Positions 7,094 through 14,918 are shown, counted from the first letter of the stretch. The stretch is 15,010 nt of DNA from CAYFSC01 sp964345695 (GCA_964345695.1 CAYFSC010000068.1:1-15010), one strand, 5' to 3'. Program-made: numbers and translations. The notes: generated by a model from the sequence alone, not told the origin.

Positions 7094-8287
7094 ATGCGAA
7101 CGCTGCTGACGTACATAGCCGCTCTCATGGCGGCCCTGGTTCTGGCCGTGCTTCTCGCGGGGGCAACCAGTCCCCTGGCGCATGCCCAGCCTGCGGCGGA
7201 CTCGACCTATACGGTCCGCGACGGGGATACGCTGTACAGCATCGCCCGGCGCTTCGACGTGTCGGTAGCAGATCTTCAGCGCTGGAACGACCTGGCGGGC
7301 ACGCGTCTGGAGGCGGGACAGGTGCTTCGCGTGCAGCCGCCGCAGCCTGCGCACGCTGATACCGCCTCCACGTACACGGTGCGCCAGGGCGACACCCTGT
7401 TCCGCATTGCGCAGCGGTTCGGGGTGTCGGTGCAGGCCCTACAGACCTGGAACGATCTCGAGGGGACCGACATCGAGACCGGACAGACCCTCCAGGTCCG
7501 TCCCCCAGATGCACCGCCGGCCGCAGCGTCGCCGGAGCCCGAGCCGACGGCCGCTTCTACTCCCGACCCCGACACGGCCTCTCGTCCTGCACCGGTCGAC
7601 ACCGCGTCTCCGCCTCCGCCTTCAGCCGAGGGGGCTTCCGGCGAGCCGCCCCTGTACGGACGGTACACGCCGTCGCAGGGCGAGTCGTGGATCGACCTCG
7701 CCCTCCGCATTGACACGACGGCCAACGCTCTGTTTGCCCTCAACGACAGTTCCACGGCGCCGCTGTCCCCAGCACAGCAGGTGCGCTTGCCTCAGCGGTT
7801 TGCCCCTCCGGCGCACGAGGTGAAGGCAGGCGAGACCTTGTTCGATATTGCCGGCGCGTATGGGGTGAGCGTCCGCGCCCTGCGTGAGGCCAATGGCCTG
7901 GATACTATCGCCGTGGAGGCAGGGCAGCGCCTCCGTCTTCCGGGGCGTGATGCGCCGTCGGTTCCCCGTGCGGGCATGGCCGCGCCGGACACCACCGGCT
8001 CGCTGTCGGTGTATCCGTCGACGTACGAAGGCCGCTTGATGAGCAGTGGCACGGCGTACGATCCGGAGGCGTTTGTCGGCGCCCACCCGTCGCTGCCATA
8101 CGGCTCGCTCGTGCTTCTCACGAACCCCACCACAGGTCACCACACCTTCGTCCGCGTTGCCGATCGTGGTCCGCTCGATCCCGCGGATTTGATGGACGTG
8201 TCGCCGGCCGTGGCTCGCCAGATCGACCTCCCGTCCAGTCCGGGTAACCAATCAGTCGAGCTTCGCGTCGTGTGGGTGAATCGGTGA
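7094..8287 (+). CDS. Exported four-LysM protein with RlpA-like DPBB domain
   Basis: This 397-residue cell-wall protein has a signal peptide (1-31, cleavage after AHA). LysM1 is at 38-81 (YTVRDGDTLYSIARRF) and LysM2 at 93-136 (YTVRQGDTLFRIAQRF). A Pro/Ala/Thr-rich linker (137-186) leads to a weak LysM3 (190-233) and LysM4 at 240-283 (HEVKAGETLFDIAGAYGV). The C-terminal part (about 305-397) is an RlpA-like double-psi beta-barrel, with SGTAYD, GAHPSLPYGS (His331), VRVADRGP (Asp357) and LMDVSPAVARQI (Asp368). LysM binds peptidoglycan. RlpA of Pseudomonas is a lytic transglycosylase acting on naked glycan strands at the septum, and the Asp/His pattern kept here suggests but does not prove that activity. 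There is no SPOR domain; the LysMs probably replace it for wall targeting. ATG 7094 gives an ideal signal peptide. Confidence 0.92.
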   Translation: MRTLLTYIAALMAALVLAVLLAGATSPLAHAQPAADSTYTVRDGDTLYSIARRFDVSVADLQRWNDLAGTRLEAGQVLRVQPPQPAHADTASTYTVRQGDTLFRIAQRFGVSVQALQTWNDLEGTDIETGQTLQVRPPDAPPAAASPEPEPTAASTPDPDTASRPAPVDTASPPPPSAEGASGEPPLYGRYTPSQGESWIDLALRIDTTANALFALNDSSTAPLSPAQQVRLPQRFAPPAHEVKAGETLFDIAGAYGVSVRALREANGLDTIAVEAGQRLRLPGRDAPSVPRAGMAAPDTTGSLSVYPSTYEGRLMSSGTAYDPEAFVGAHPSLPYGSLVLLTNPTTGHHTFVRVADRGPLDPADLMDVSPAVARQIDLPSSPGNQSVELRVVWVNR

Positions 8288-8311
8288 TCCCCGCCGTGCC
8301 GGATTCGTGGA

Positions 8312-8379
8312 GGGATGAATACGCGTAGGGATGGACACGAGCGGGAGTGGATACGCGCGGGGATGGATGGCAGCACGCG
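8312..8379. repeat. About 16-bp intergenic minisatellite, four imperfect copies
   Basis: Copies begin at 8312 (gggatgaatacgcgta), 8328 (gggatggacacgagc), 8343 (gggagtggatacgcgc) and 8359 (ggggatggatgg, then cagcacgcg). The shared core is GGGATGGATACGCG. The array sits just upstream of the CPBP protease gene. GGGGATGGATGG (8359-8370) can pair imperfectly with CCATCCTCCCC (8410-8420). It is related in sequence to the complement of the repeat at 4796-4851. Although the reading frame of the next gene stays open through the array, it reads as non-coding. Confidence 0.7.
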
Positions 8380-8458
8380 TTGCATTTCCATTCGCCCCCA
8401 CCGCCTCTTCCATCCTCCCCTTCGACGCCCAGATTTGGATGGACCGGACGCCTCCGCC

Positions 8459-9202
8459 ATGAACTCTCCTCCTCTGTCTGCCACGACCTCCCCTTGGAAC
8501 CGGTACCTGTGGGCCACACGCACGCCAACGTACGGCTTCCTCAGCACGCTGCCCCTGCTCGTGCTGTACGAGGCGATGATTGTGGGGGTCAACACCGGGT
8601 CGGTCGCGCCGGTGCGGGTCGGCGCCGAGGTGTGGCTGAAGCAGCTGCTGGCGGTGGTGGGGGGCGCCGGCGGCATCGGACTGGGCATTGTGGTGCTCGT
8701 CGTCGGCCTCGCGGTGTTCTTCGCCGACCGCAGACGCTCCATCCCCCTGCGCGGGGCGTACTTCGGGGGCATCCTGGGCGAGAGCGCGGCGTATGCCGTG
8801 GTGGTGGCCATGCTCTCCTCCGAAGTGGTGGGCCTCTTGTTTGCTGCAGCCCCGCCCCCGTCCGGAGACACGTGGACTCAGCTTGCGCTTTCCATCGGCG
8901 CGGGGCTCTACGAGGAATTGCTTTTCCGCGTGCTGCTCGTCGGCGGTCTGGCTCTCGTCTTTCGCCAGCTTCTGCAGGACGCGCGGGGCGCGTACGTCGG
9001 GGCGGCCGTCCTCGGGGCTCTTCTATTCAGCGCCGTGCATTACGTGGGGGCGCTCGGCGATCCCTTCGCCTGGACCTCGTTCACCTTCCGGTTCGTGTTC
9101 GGCCTTCTGTTGAATGCGCTGTTCCTCTGGCGCGGCTTCGGCGTGGCGGCCTGGACGCACGCCCTCTACGACGTGATGCTTGTCGTCGGGGTCCTCGGAT
9201 AG
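8459..9202 (+). CDS. CPBP family intramembrane metalloprotease
   Basis: CPBP (Abi/CAAX-protease-like) proteins are polytopic membrane metalloproteases; bacterial members act in protein maturation, bacteriocin self-immunity or envelope quality control. All three signature motifs are present in this 247-residue protein: YEELLFR (Glu152, Glu153, Arg157), FSAVH (His194) and HALYD (His234, Asp238). Several hydrophobic helices surround them, beginning at FLSTLPLLVLYEAMIVGV and LLAVVGGAGGIGLGIVVLVV. I chose the ATG at 8459 (MNSPPLSATTSPWN). An in-frame ATG at 8315 would add 48 residues encoded by the minisatellite and lacking protein-like character. The natural substrate cannot be deduced. The neighbour htpX encodes another membrane metalloprotease, which favours a quality-control role over bacteriocin immunity; that is inference. 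Confidence 0.92.
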   Translation: MNSPPLSATTSPWNRYLWATRTPTYGFLSTLPLLVLYEAMIVGVNTGSVAPVRVGAEVWLKQLLAVVGGAGGIGLGIVVLVVGLAVFFADRRRSIPLRGAYFGGILGESAAYAVVVAMLSSEVVGLLFAAAPPPSGDTWTQLALSIGAGLYEELLFRVLLVGGLALVFRQLLQDARGAYVGAAVLGALLFSAVHYVGALGDPFAWTSFTFRFVFGLLLNALFLWRGFGVAAWTHALYDVMLVVGVLG

Positions 9203-9590
9203 CGGCGCCGTGTCAAATCGGCAGACGCATGCGGTTCGGCACGCAGATTGCCTGTATGGTTTTTGGGGGATGCGCTCGGCGGTCTGGAGTCCTCAGGTGC
9301 CATGACGGATGTCGAACGGTTCAACAGAAACGTTTGGCGGCGCCTTCCAACCAGAGCCCCTGCCACGAAACGACGCGGGCTTTCCGTTCCAACGGCATGT
9401 TCGCATTCGGTCTCTGACGTGAAACTTGTCACCTGATCCTTGAATCCGGGCCGAACCGGAGCCGCCCTGGAGCCGTTTTCGTATTCCGGTTTTGCACCAG
9501 CGGTTGCGCGCGTCGTCGGCGTCTCGGACCCAACCGGTGCCGCCTCGCTCGCACTCAAAAACGCACTCCCTACAACGCACCGTCCCACCC
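9203..9590. other. Intergenic stretch before htpX, no feature recognised
   Basis: No convincing gene, RNA or mobile element lies in these 388 bases. Frames are open on both strands, but their translations are Arg/Pro/Ser-rich and resemble no family. I found no strong Bacteroidota promoter, no terminator and no tandem repeat. The htpX promoter is presumably here. The length is unusual for this compact window, so a decayed gene is possible. Confidence 0.5.
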
Positions 9591-10412
9591 ATGAACGCCT
9601 TTCGCACTGCTGCCTTGATGGCGGCCATGCTCGTGCTCTTCGCCCTGGTCGGGCAGGCCCTGGCCGGGCCCCGTGGCATGATGCTCGCCTTCGTTATTGC
9701 CATTGGCCTGAACGTCGCAAGCTACTGGTTCAGCGACAAGATGGTACTGAAGATGTACGGCGCGAAGGAGGTGAGCCGCGCCGACGCGCCCGAGCTCGTC
9801 GACATGGTGGATCGCCTGCGCCAGCGGGCCGACCTCCCCATGCCGCGCGTCGCCATCATTCCGCAAGACCAGCCGAACGCCTTCGCCACCGGCCGCAACC
9901 CGGACAATGCTGTCGTGGCCGTCACCGAGGGCATCATGCGCACGCTCGACCGCGACGAGCTCGCCGGCGTCATTGCGCACGAGTTGGCGCACATTCAGAA
10001 CCGCGACATGCTCACCTCCACGGTGGCGGCAACGCTGGCAGCGGCGATCACGCTGCTCGCCCGGTTCGGCATCTTCTTCGACCGCGACGAGGGCGGGATG
10101 GTGACGTCGCTCCTCATGCTGATTCTTGCTCCCGTCGCGGCCATGCTCATCCAGTCGGCCATCTCGCGCAGTCGTGAGTTTGCGGCCGACCGGGACGGGG
10201 CCCAAATCGCCGGTTCGCCGCTGGGGCTGGCTCACGCGCTGCGCCGCATGGAGGCCGTTGCCCAGAACCGTCCGATGCGCTCGGCCAATGAGGCCACCTC
10301 GCACATGTTCATCGTCAACCCGTTCGCTGGCGGCCTGAGCGGCATTCGCCGCTTGTTCTCCACGCATCCGCCCACCGAAGACCGCATCGCCCGCCTGGAG
10401 GAGATGGCGTAA
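9591..10412 (+). CDS. htpX: HtpX family membrane zinc metalloprotease
   Basis: HtpX degrades damaged or misassembled inner-membrane proteins, with its active site on the cytoplasmic side. This 273-residue protein has the family layout: two N-terminal helices (about 4-22 and 24-44), then the conserved stretch around PQDQPNAFATGRNPDNAVVA. The zinc motif HELAHIQNRD follows (His130, Glu131, His134). A second hydrophobic pair lies near 145-193, then SREFAADRDGA with the third ligand Glu196. It ends FSTHPPTEDRIARLEEMA, the typical HtpX terminus. ATG 9591 (MNAFRTAALMAAML) fits the normal start. The length is a little shorter than E. coli HtpX (293). It is convergent with the sigma54 activator gene across a large hairpin. 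Nearby lemA and CPBP genes support an envelope quality-control neighbourhood. Confidence 0.95.
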   Translation: MNAFRTAALMAAMLVLFALVGQALAGPRGMMLAFVIAIGLNVASYWFSDKMVLKMYGAKEVSRADAPELVDMVDRLRQRADLPMPRVAIIPQDQPNAFATGRNPDNAVVAVTEGIMRTLDRDELAGVIAHELAHIQNRDMLTSTVAATLAAAITLLARFGIFFDRDEGGMVTSLLMLILAPVAAMLIQSAISRSREFAADRDGAQIAGSPLGLAHALRRMEAVAQNRPMRSANEATSHMFIVNPFAGGLSGIRRLFSTHPPTEDRIARLEEMA

Positions 10413-10414
10413 CG

Positions 10415-10481
10415 AGTTCAGCATTCAGCGTTTGGGGTCCGGATTCCGCGCTTCGCTGCTCCGAACGCTGAACGCCGAACT
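10415..10481. terminator. Large heptamer-built hairpin between convergent genes
   Basis: An 18-base arm (10415-10432, agttcagcattcagcgtt) pairs with 10464-10481 (aacgctgaacgccgaact) with 16 Watson-Crick and 2 G-T positions, and pairing can continue inward a few bases. It starts 3 bases after the htpX stop and ends 19 bases before the stop of the opposite gene, so it is placed as a bidirectional terminator. Each arm is made of 7-base repeats (GTTCAGC, ATTCAGC; GAACGCT, GAACGCC). There is no T-tract, so a dispersed repeat element is the alternative. Confidence 0.65.
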
Positions 10482-10500
10482 ACGAGGGCGGAAGCCCGAA

Positions 10501-12513
10501 TCACCGGTAGTCGTCCGGGTCGATGCCGAGGCGGTCCATGCGGGAGAGGAGCGTAGTGCGGTTCACGTCGAGGAGCCGTGCGGCTCCGTCCTCGCCGCCG
10601 ACGACGCCCTCGGTACGCTGCAGCGCATGCACGATGTGTCGGCGCTGGGCCTCTTCGAGCGTGGGGAACGTCTCGCCGGGCGTGTCCGCATCCGGGCGCT
10701 CGATGGACAGGTGCTCGGCGCGGATGACAGCATCGCGCGTGAGAATGACGGCCCGCTCGATGATGTTGGCAAGCTCGCGCACGTTGCCGGGCCAGTCGTA
10801 CTGCTTCAGCAGCGCCATGGCGTTTGGACTGACGCCCGCGACCTCCTTCCCGGTGCGTCCGCAGAACTTCTCGCAGAAGTGGTTGGCGAGCAGCGGAATG
10901 TCTTCGCGACGCTCTTTTAGCGGAGGCAGCTCGATAGGGAAAATGTTGAGGCGATAGTACAGATCGGAGCGGAAGCGGCCCTCCTGCACGGCCTGCCCCA
11001 GATCCCGGTTGGTCGCCGCCAGGATGCGCGTGTCCACCTCGATGGTTTCGCTGCCCCCGACGCGCTCGAACTGCTGCTCCTGCAGCGCGCGAAGCAACTT
11101 CGCCTGGGTGTCGAGCGGCAGTTCGCCCACCTCATCAAGAAAGAGCGTGCCGCCGTCAGCCAGCTCGAAGCGGCCCTCGCGCTGCTCCGTGGCGCCGGTG
11201 AACGCACCCTTCTCGTGGCCAAACAGCTCGCTTTCGATGAGGTCGCTGGAGAGGGCTGCACAGTTGACCTTCACGAGCACGCTGTCGGCGCGGCGGCTGC
11301 GGTCGTGCAGTGCCCGCGCCACCAGCTCTTTGCCCGTGCCTGTCTCGCCGCTGATGAGCACCGTCGTGTCGGTCGCCGCCACCTGATCGATGGCGTCAAA
11401 CACTTTCTGGATGGCCGGCGACACGCCCACGATCTCCTCGAAGTTGTACTCGCTCTCGATCTCTTCCTGCAGGTACACCTTCTCGGACTGGAGTTGCGTC
11501 AGCTTTTCCTCGGCATGCTTGATCTCCTGGATGTCGCGGAGGATGAGCAGATACTGCGGCCCCGACGGAAGCGGTACCGGGGCGATGGTTGCCTCGACCG
11601 GAAACGAGGTGCCGTCAGACCGGCGTGCCTGGAGGCCTTCGGCGGCGCCCACGTAGCGGCCGTCGTGCGTCGTCTCGGCGTCAGCCGGATGGCGCTCGAT
11701 GTACTGCTCGACGAGCGCCTGCAGATCGTTGGTCAGGAAGGGGTGGAGCGTTCCGCATGCGGCGTCTTCCGCCGTGCACTCGAAGATCTCTTCGGCGGCG
11801 CTGTTGAAGAGGGAGATCTCCAGCGAGGGGTCGACGCTCACGATGGCGTCGATGGCCGAGTCGATGAGGGCTGACAGACGCTCCTGGCTTTCGCGCAGCG
11901 CCTTTTCGACGCGCTTGCGCTCCTCGATCTCCTCGGTAAGCACGGCATTGGCCTCTCGGAGCTCCGCCGTACGGGCGTCTACCTTCTGCTCCAGATCCTC
12001 GTTGGCCCGCTTCAGCGCCTCTTCGGCCTGCCGTCGGGCCCGCCGCTCTTCGGCCTCGCGCAGCGCCCGCTTCACCGCCGGCGCCAATCGCGACAGGCGA
12101 TCCTTCAGCACGTAGTCCGTCGCGCCCTGCTTGAGCGTTTCGATGGCCCGTTCCTCGCCGATGGCCCCCGACACGAAGACGACCGGCACCTCCGGGTGGC
12201 GGTCCTGTGCCATCTCCAGCGCCTCCAGGCCGTTGAACGTGGGCAGGGAGTAGTCGGCCAGGATGATGTCGGGCGCGCCCGACTCCAGCGCCAGGCGGTA
12301 CCCGTCGCGGGAGGTGACGTGCTGCGCCTCAAAGTCGATGCCTTCCTGGCGCAGCTCATGCTGGATCAGTTCGGCATCGGTGGCGACGTCCTCGAGGAGC
12401 AGGATGTCGAGCGGCGCGTCGCGAGCGGCCAACGGATCCACGGGGCGGTCGTCCGCACGTGCGGCGTCGCCGAGAAGCCTCCTGCTCGAACCGTCGCGGT
12501 TGGTGGTGTCCAT
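10501..12513 (-). CDS. Receiver-PAS-sigma54 interaction (NtrC-type) activator
   Basis: A 670-residue bacterial enhancer-binding protein. Domains in order: receiver (about 35-150; Glu41, Asp42, phospho-acceptor Asp87, Ser115, Lys137); a Glu/Arg-rich coiled coil (about 150-212); a PAS domain (about 212-335, ending YLLILRDIQEIKHAE); a short helix; and an AAA+ sigma54 domain (about 358-595). The AAA+ part has Walker A GETGTGKE (389-396), the sigma54-contacting GAFTGA loop (436-441) and Walker B TLFLDEVGELP (Asp460, Glu461). A Fis-type helix-turn-helix (about 620-665) follows, with GGEDGAARLLDVNRTTLLSRM. All catalytic features are intact, so it should drive sigma54 promoters after phosphorylation, probably with a second input at the PAS domain. 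ATG 12513 is the first good start. It follows the receiver and kinase genes on the same strand after 184 bases. No sigma54 promoter was recognised here. Confidence 0.94.
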   Translation of the reverse strand: MDTTNRDGSSRRLLGDAARADDRPVDPLAARDAPLDILLLEDVATDAELIQHELRQEGIDFEAQHVTSRDGYRLALESGAPDIILADYSLPTFNGLEALEMAQDRHPEVPVVFVSGAIGEERAIETLKQGATDYVLKDRLSRLAPAVKRALREAEERRARRQAEEALKRANEDLEQKVDARTAELREANAVLTEEIEERKRVEKALRESQERLSALIDSAIDAIVSVDPSLEISLFNSAAEEIFECTAEDAACGTLHPFLTNDLQALVEQYIERHPADAETTHDGRYVGAAEGLQARRSDGTSFPVEATIAPVPLPSGPQYLLILRDIQEIKHAEEKLTQLQSEKVYLQEEIESEYNFEEIVGVSPAIQKVFDAIDQVAATDTTVLISGETGTGKELVARALHDRSRRADSVLVKVNCAALSSDLIESELFGHEKGAFTGATEQREGRFELADGGTLFLDEVGELPLDTQAKLLRALQEQQFERVGGSETIEVDTRILAATNRDLGQAVQEGRFRSDLYYRLNIFPIELPPLKERREDIPLLANHFCEKFCGRTGKEVAGVSPNAMALLKQYDWPGNVRELANIIERAVILTRDAVIRAEHLSIERPDADTPGETFPTLEEAQRRHIVHALQRTEGVVGGEDGAARLLDVNRTTLLSRMDRLGIDPDDYR

Positions 12514-12697
12514 GGGATGGGAACGCCTGAATCCGTTCGTCGACGCGCAGTGCGGGTCATGAAGGAAGTTCGGGATTCTGCCCTGCCTGACTCCGTCGTT
12601 TCACAGGTTCAATCGCAGGTCCAGGGGCGTTCTGCAGGGGGCAGAGATTCTCCCTCGCGTCGCTTCTGCTCACGTCCTCCTACGGTCTCCCGAACGT

Positions 12698-13183
12698 CTA
12701 CCCGTTCATCGGCTCATTCGTGTGGAGCCAGTACGTTCCGATGCGCTGCACGGCCTCGCGGAATTCGACAAAATCGACCGGCTTGACGACGTAGCTGTTG
12801 GCCCCAAGCGCGTAGGCATCCTCGATGTCGCACATCTCGCGCGAGGAGGTTAGAATGACGACCGGGATGTCCCGGGTCCGCTCGTCCGACTTGAGGGCCT
12901 TCAGAATCTCAATCCCGCTTTTCTTCGGGAGTTTCAAGTCCAGGAGAATCAGCTTGGGCCCTTCGTCGATCGGGGCTTCACCGGAGCGTTCGCCGTTCCG
13001 GTGAGACCCGAGCAAAAGGTCCAGAGCGGCGGTGCCGTCTCGCACATGCCGCACGGTGCGGTCAAGATCAAGCTCTTCGAGCGACCGCAGCGCCAGCTCG
13101 GCGTCGTGTGGCTGGTCTTCCACCAGCAATATGTCGATGGGTCGTTCACTCACCGGGATCGAGCTACGTTGTCGGAGTTCCAT
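12698..13183 (-). CDS. Stand-alone response regulator (Rcp/CheY type)
   Basis: A 161-residue single receiver domain without an output domain. Landmarks: ILLVEDQPHDAEL with Glu22 and Asp23, KLILLDLKLPKKSG with phospho-acceptor Asp82, VVILTSS with Thr112, and SYVVKPVDF with Lys134. The long insert before the third strand (LGSHRNGERSGEAPIDEGPK) and the end FREAVQRIGTYWL are typical of the Rcp1 subgroup that pairs with phytochrome-like kinases. The ATG at 13183 lies inside the kinase gene, whose stop is at 13164-13166, so the two genes overlap by 20 bases and are probably translationally coupled. The kinase is its likely phosphodonor. It may pass phosphate onward or act as a sink for the receiver-PAS-sigma54 protein downstream. 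That circuit is inference. Confidence 0.94.
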   Translation of the reverse strand: MELRQRSSIPVSERPIDILLVEDQPHDAELALRSLEELDLDRTVRHVRDGTAALDLLLGSHRNGERSGEAPIDEGPKLILLDLKLPKKSGIEILKALKSDERTRDIPVVILTSSREMCDIEDAYALGANSYVVKPVDFVEFREAVQRIGTYWLHTNEPMNG

Positions 13184-14918
13184 TCCCTGAATGGGGAAGT
13201 GTAAAGAAAATGGTGGCGCCTTCGCCCACGGCGCCGTCGGCCCACACGCGGCCTCCGTGCCGATGAATGATGCGCTCGACGATCGCCAGTCCCACGCCGG
13301 TTCCTTCGAAGTTCTCGTCGTCGTGCAGTTGCTGAAAGACGCCGAACATCTTGTCGGCGTATTCTGCGTCAAAGCCCGTGCCATTGTCGCGAACGAAGTA
13401 GGCCACTTCCTCGTGGCGCTCGGTGGCTCCCACCTTGATGTGGGGATCGTCGGTGTGGCGCGTAAATTTGATGGCGTTGGAAAACAAGTGAGCGAAGACG
13501 CGGCGCACCATGGACGGGTCACCTACCGCATCCGGTAAGGATTCCATGGAGAACGTTACACGTCGTTCTTCGGCGCTGTGCTGCAGTTGATCGAACGCCT
13601 CCCGCGCCAGGTGCTCCACGTCGAGGGGACAGCGCTGCATGTCGCGGCGGCTCAGTCGCGAGAAGGCGAGCAGATCGTCGATGAGCTGCCCCATGCGCTG
13701 TGCGCTGTCGTGAATGACCGAGAGCAGGCGTTCGCCTTCGGCGTCGAGCTGCTCGGCATGGTCCTGGCGCAGGAGGCGAGAAAATCCGTTGATGGCCCGC
13801 ACCGGCGAGCGCAGGTCGTGCGACACCGAGTAGGTGAACGACTCCAGCTCTTCGGTGCGTTCCCGCACGCGCTCTTCCAGCTGCTCGTGCGCGCGGTGCA
13901 GTTCTGCCTCGGCGCGCTTTCGCTCGGTGATGTCGCGGACGATCGCCGTGAAGATGCACCGCTCGTTCACTACCACGGCGCTGACGGCTGCGTGCAGCGG
14001 AAACCGCGTGCCGTCGTTGCGCTGCCCGGTCAGTTCCCGCCCGCTCCAGAGGACGTGCCGCTCGCCGGGCTCCAACGCGCAGTTCAGATCAACGGCCGAG
14101 AGGTCCTGGTGATGCTCGGGCACCAGCATCGACACGGGCTCGCCAATCACGTCGGCCCGGTCGTATCCGAAGATGTCCTCGGCCGCCCGGTTGAACGACT
14201 CGACGGTGCCGTGCGCATCGGTCGTGATGATGCCTTCAGTGGCCGTTTCCAGGATGGCGTCGGTGCGGGCGGCGCTCTCCTCGATGTGCTCGATGACCGG
14301 CGTGCTGAGGCGCACCGACACCCACGCGCCCAGCGAGGCGAGCAGCAGGGTGATGAGCGCGGCAATGCCGCCGGCTTGTACGAACGGAGCGCGGATTTCG
14401 GCAAGGTCGATCTTGGCAACGATGCCCCAGCCGAGGCCCTTCACCGGCTCATGCGCTGCGAGAACGCGGGTGTTCCGGTAGTCCGGCCCGACCACAACGC
14501 CCGAGCTATCGAGCAGGGCCAACTGCATCGGGAGCGCCACGTCGCTGTCGACCCCGCGAAAGGGCACAGGCTTCGGATTCGACAGGTCGTAGTGCCGGTG
14601 GCGCAGAAGAAATACGATTTGGTCGCCTTCACGTCGCGCCAGGGTAAACTCGCCGGTTCGGCCGAAGCCCCCGTAGCGGCGGTGCGCATTGGTAATTTGA
14701 GTGAGGGTGGCCTGTTTCCAGCGCTCGGGCGTGTGCTCGCGGGCATACGCGGCGATCGACTCCAGCAGCCGCGCCTGACTGTGGCACGTCTCGACCAGTC
14801 GCGCCCGCTGCTCCTGGACCGACACGGTATAGAGCATGTAGATCGTGATCATGGTAACCACCAGCGCAACGGTGGTCATGATTCCGATAAGCAGCAAGAG
14901 ACGCTTGCGATTACTCAT
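13164..14918 (-). CDS. Membrane PAS sensor histidine kinase
   Basis: A 584-residue sensor kinase. TM1 is at about 7-30, an extracytoplasmic sensor region at about 31-182 (possibly a single Cache-like fold; VPFRGVDSDVALPMQLALLD and GLGWGIVAKIDLAEI), and TM2 at about 183-204. A PAS domain (about 216-335, ending FTAIVRDITERKRAE) and a coiled coil (about 334-360) follow. The HisKA H-box is ESFTYSVSHDLRSPVRAING with phospho-His367. The HATPase domain has N-box FSNAIKF (Asn481), G1 DNGTGFD (511-517) and G2 GTGVGLAIV (539-547). All catalytic boxes are intact. It should autophosphorylate in response to an external ligand; the ligand is unknown. I chose ATG 14918 (MSNRKRLLLL); a GTG at 14933 would add five residues. 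The receiver gene overlaps its 3' end, and another kinase-like gene ends 39 bases upstream. Confidence 0.94.
   Translation of the reverse strand: MSNRKRLLLLIGIMTTVALVVTMITIYMLYTVSVQEQRARLVETCHSQARLLESIAAYAREHTPERWKQATLTQITNAHRRYGGFGRTGEFTLARREGDQIVFLLRHRHYDLSNPKPVPFRGVDSDVALPMQLALLDSSGVVVGPDYRNTRVLAAHEPVKGLGWGIVAKIDLAEIRAPFVQAGGIAALITLLLASLGAWVSVRLSTPVIEHIEESAARTDAILETATEGIITTDAHGTVESFNRAAEDIFGYDRADVIGEPVSMLVPEHHQDLSAVDLNCALEPGERHVLWSGRELTGQRNDGTRFPLHAAVSAVVVNERCIFTAIVRDITERKRAEAELHRAHEQLEERVRERTEELESFTYSVSHDLRSPVRAINGFSRLLRQDHAEQLDAEGERLLSVIHDSAQRMGQLIDDLLAFSRLSRRDMQRCPLDVEHLAREAFDQLQHSAEERRVTFSMESLPDAVGDPSMVRRVFAHLFSNAIKFTRHTDDPHIKVGATERHEEVAYFVRDNGTGFDAEYADKMFGVFQQLHDDENFEGTGVGLAIVERIIHRHGGRVWADGAVGEGATIFFTLPHSGNGTPTT

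Noticed and set aside
8315..8458. N-terminal extension of the CPBP protease from the ATG at 8315
   Set aside because: The extension is encoded by the minisatellite and its downstream flank and gives Arg-rich sequence unlike the family N-terminus; ATG 8459 is followed at once by a normal membrane protein.
9166..9588. Minus-strand frame of 140 codons filling the gap before htpX
   Set aside because: It overlaps the CPBP 3' end, has no recognisable motif and low-complexity Ser/Thr/Arg composition; too weak to call a gene.
9440..10177. Plus-strand frame overlapping the first half of htpX
   Set aside because: Arg/His/Pro-rich out-of-frame translation of a clear HtpX gene.
12514..12697. Possible small gene or sigma54 promoter between the receiver and the activator
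   Set aside because: No GG-N10-GC pair in good context and no protein-like short frame was seen.
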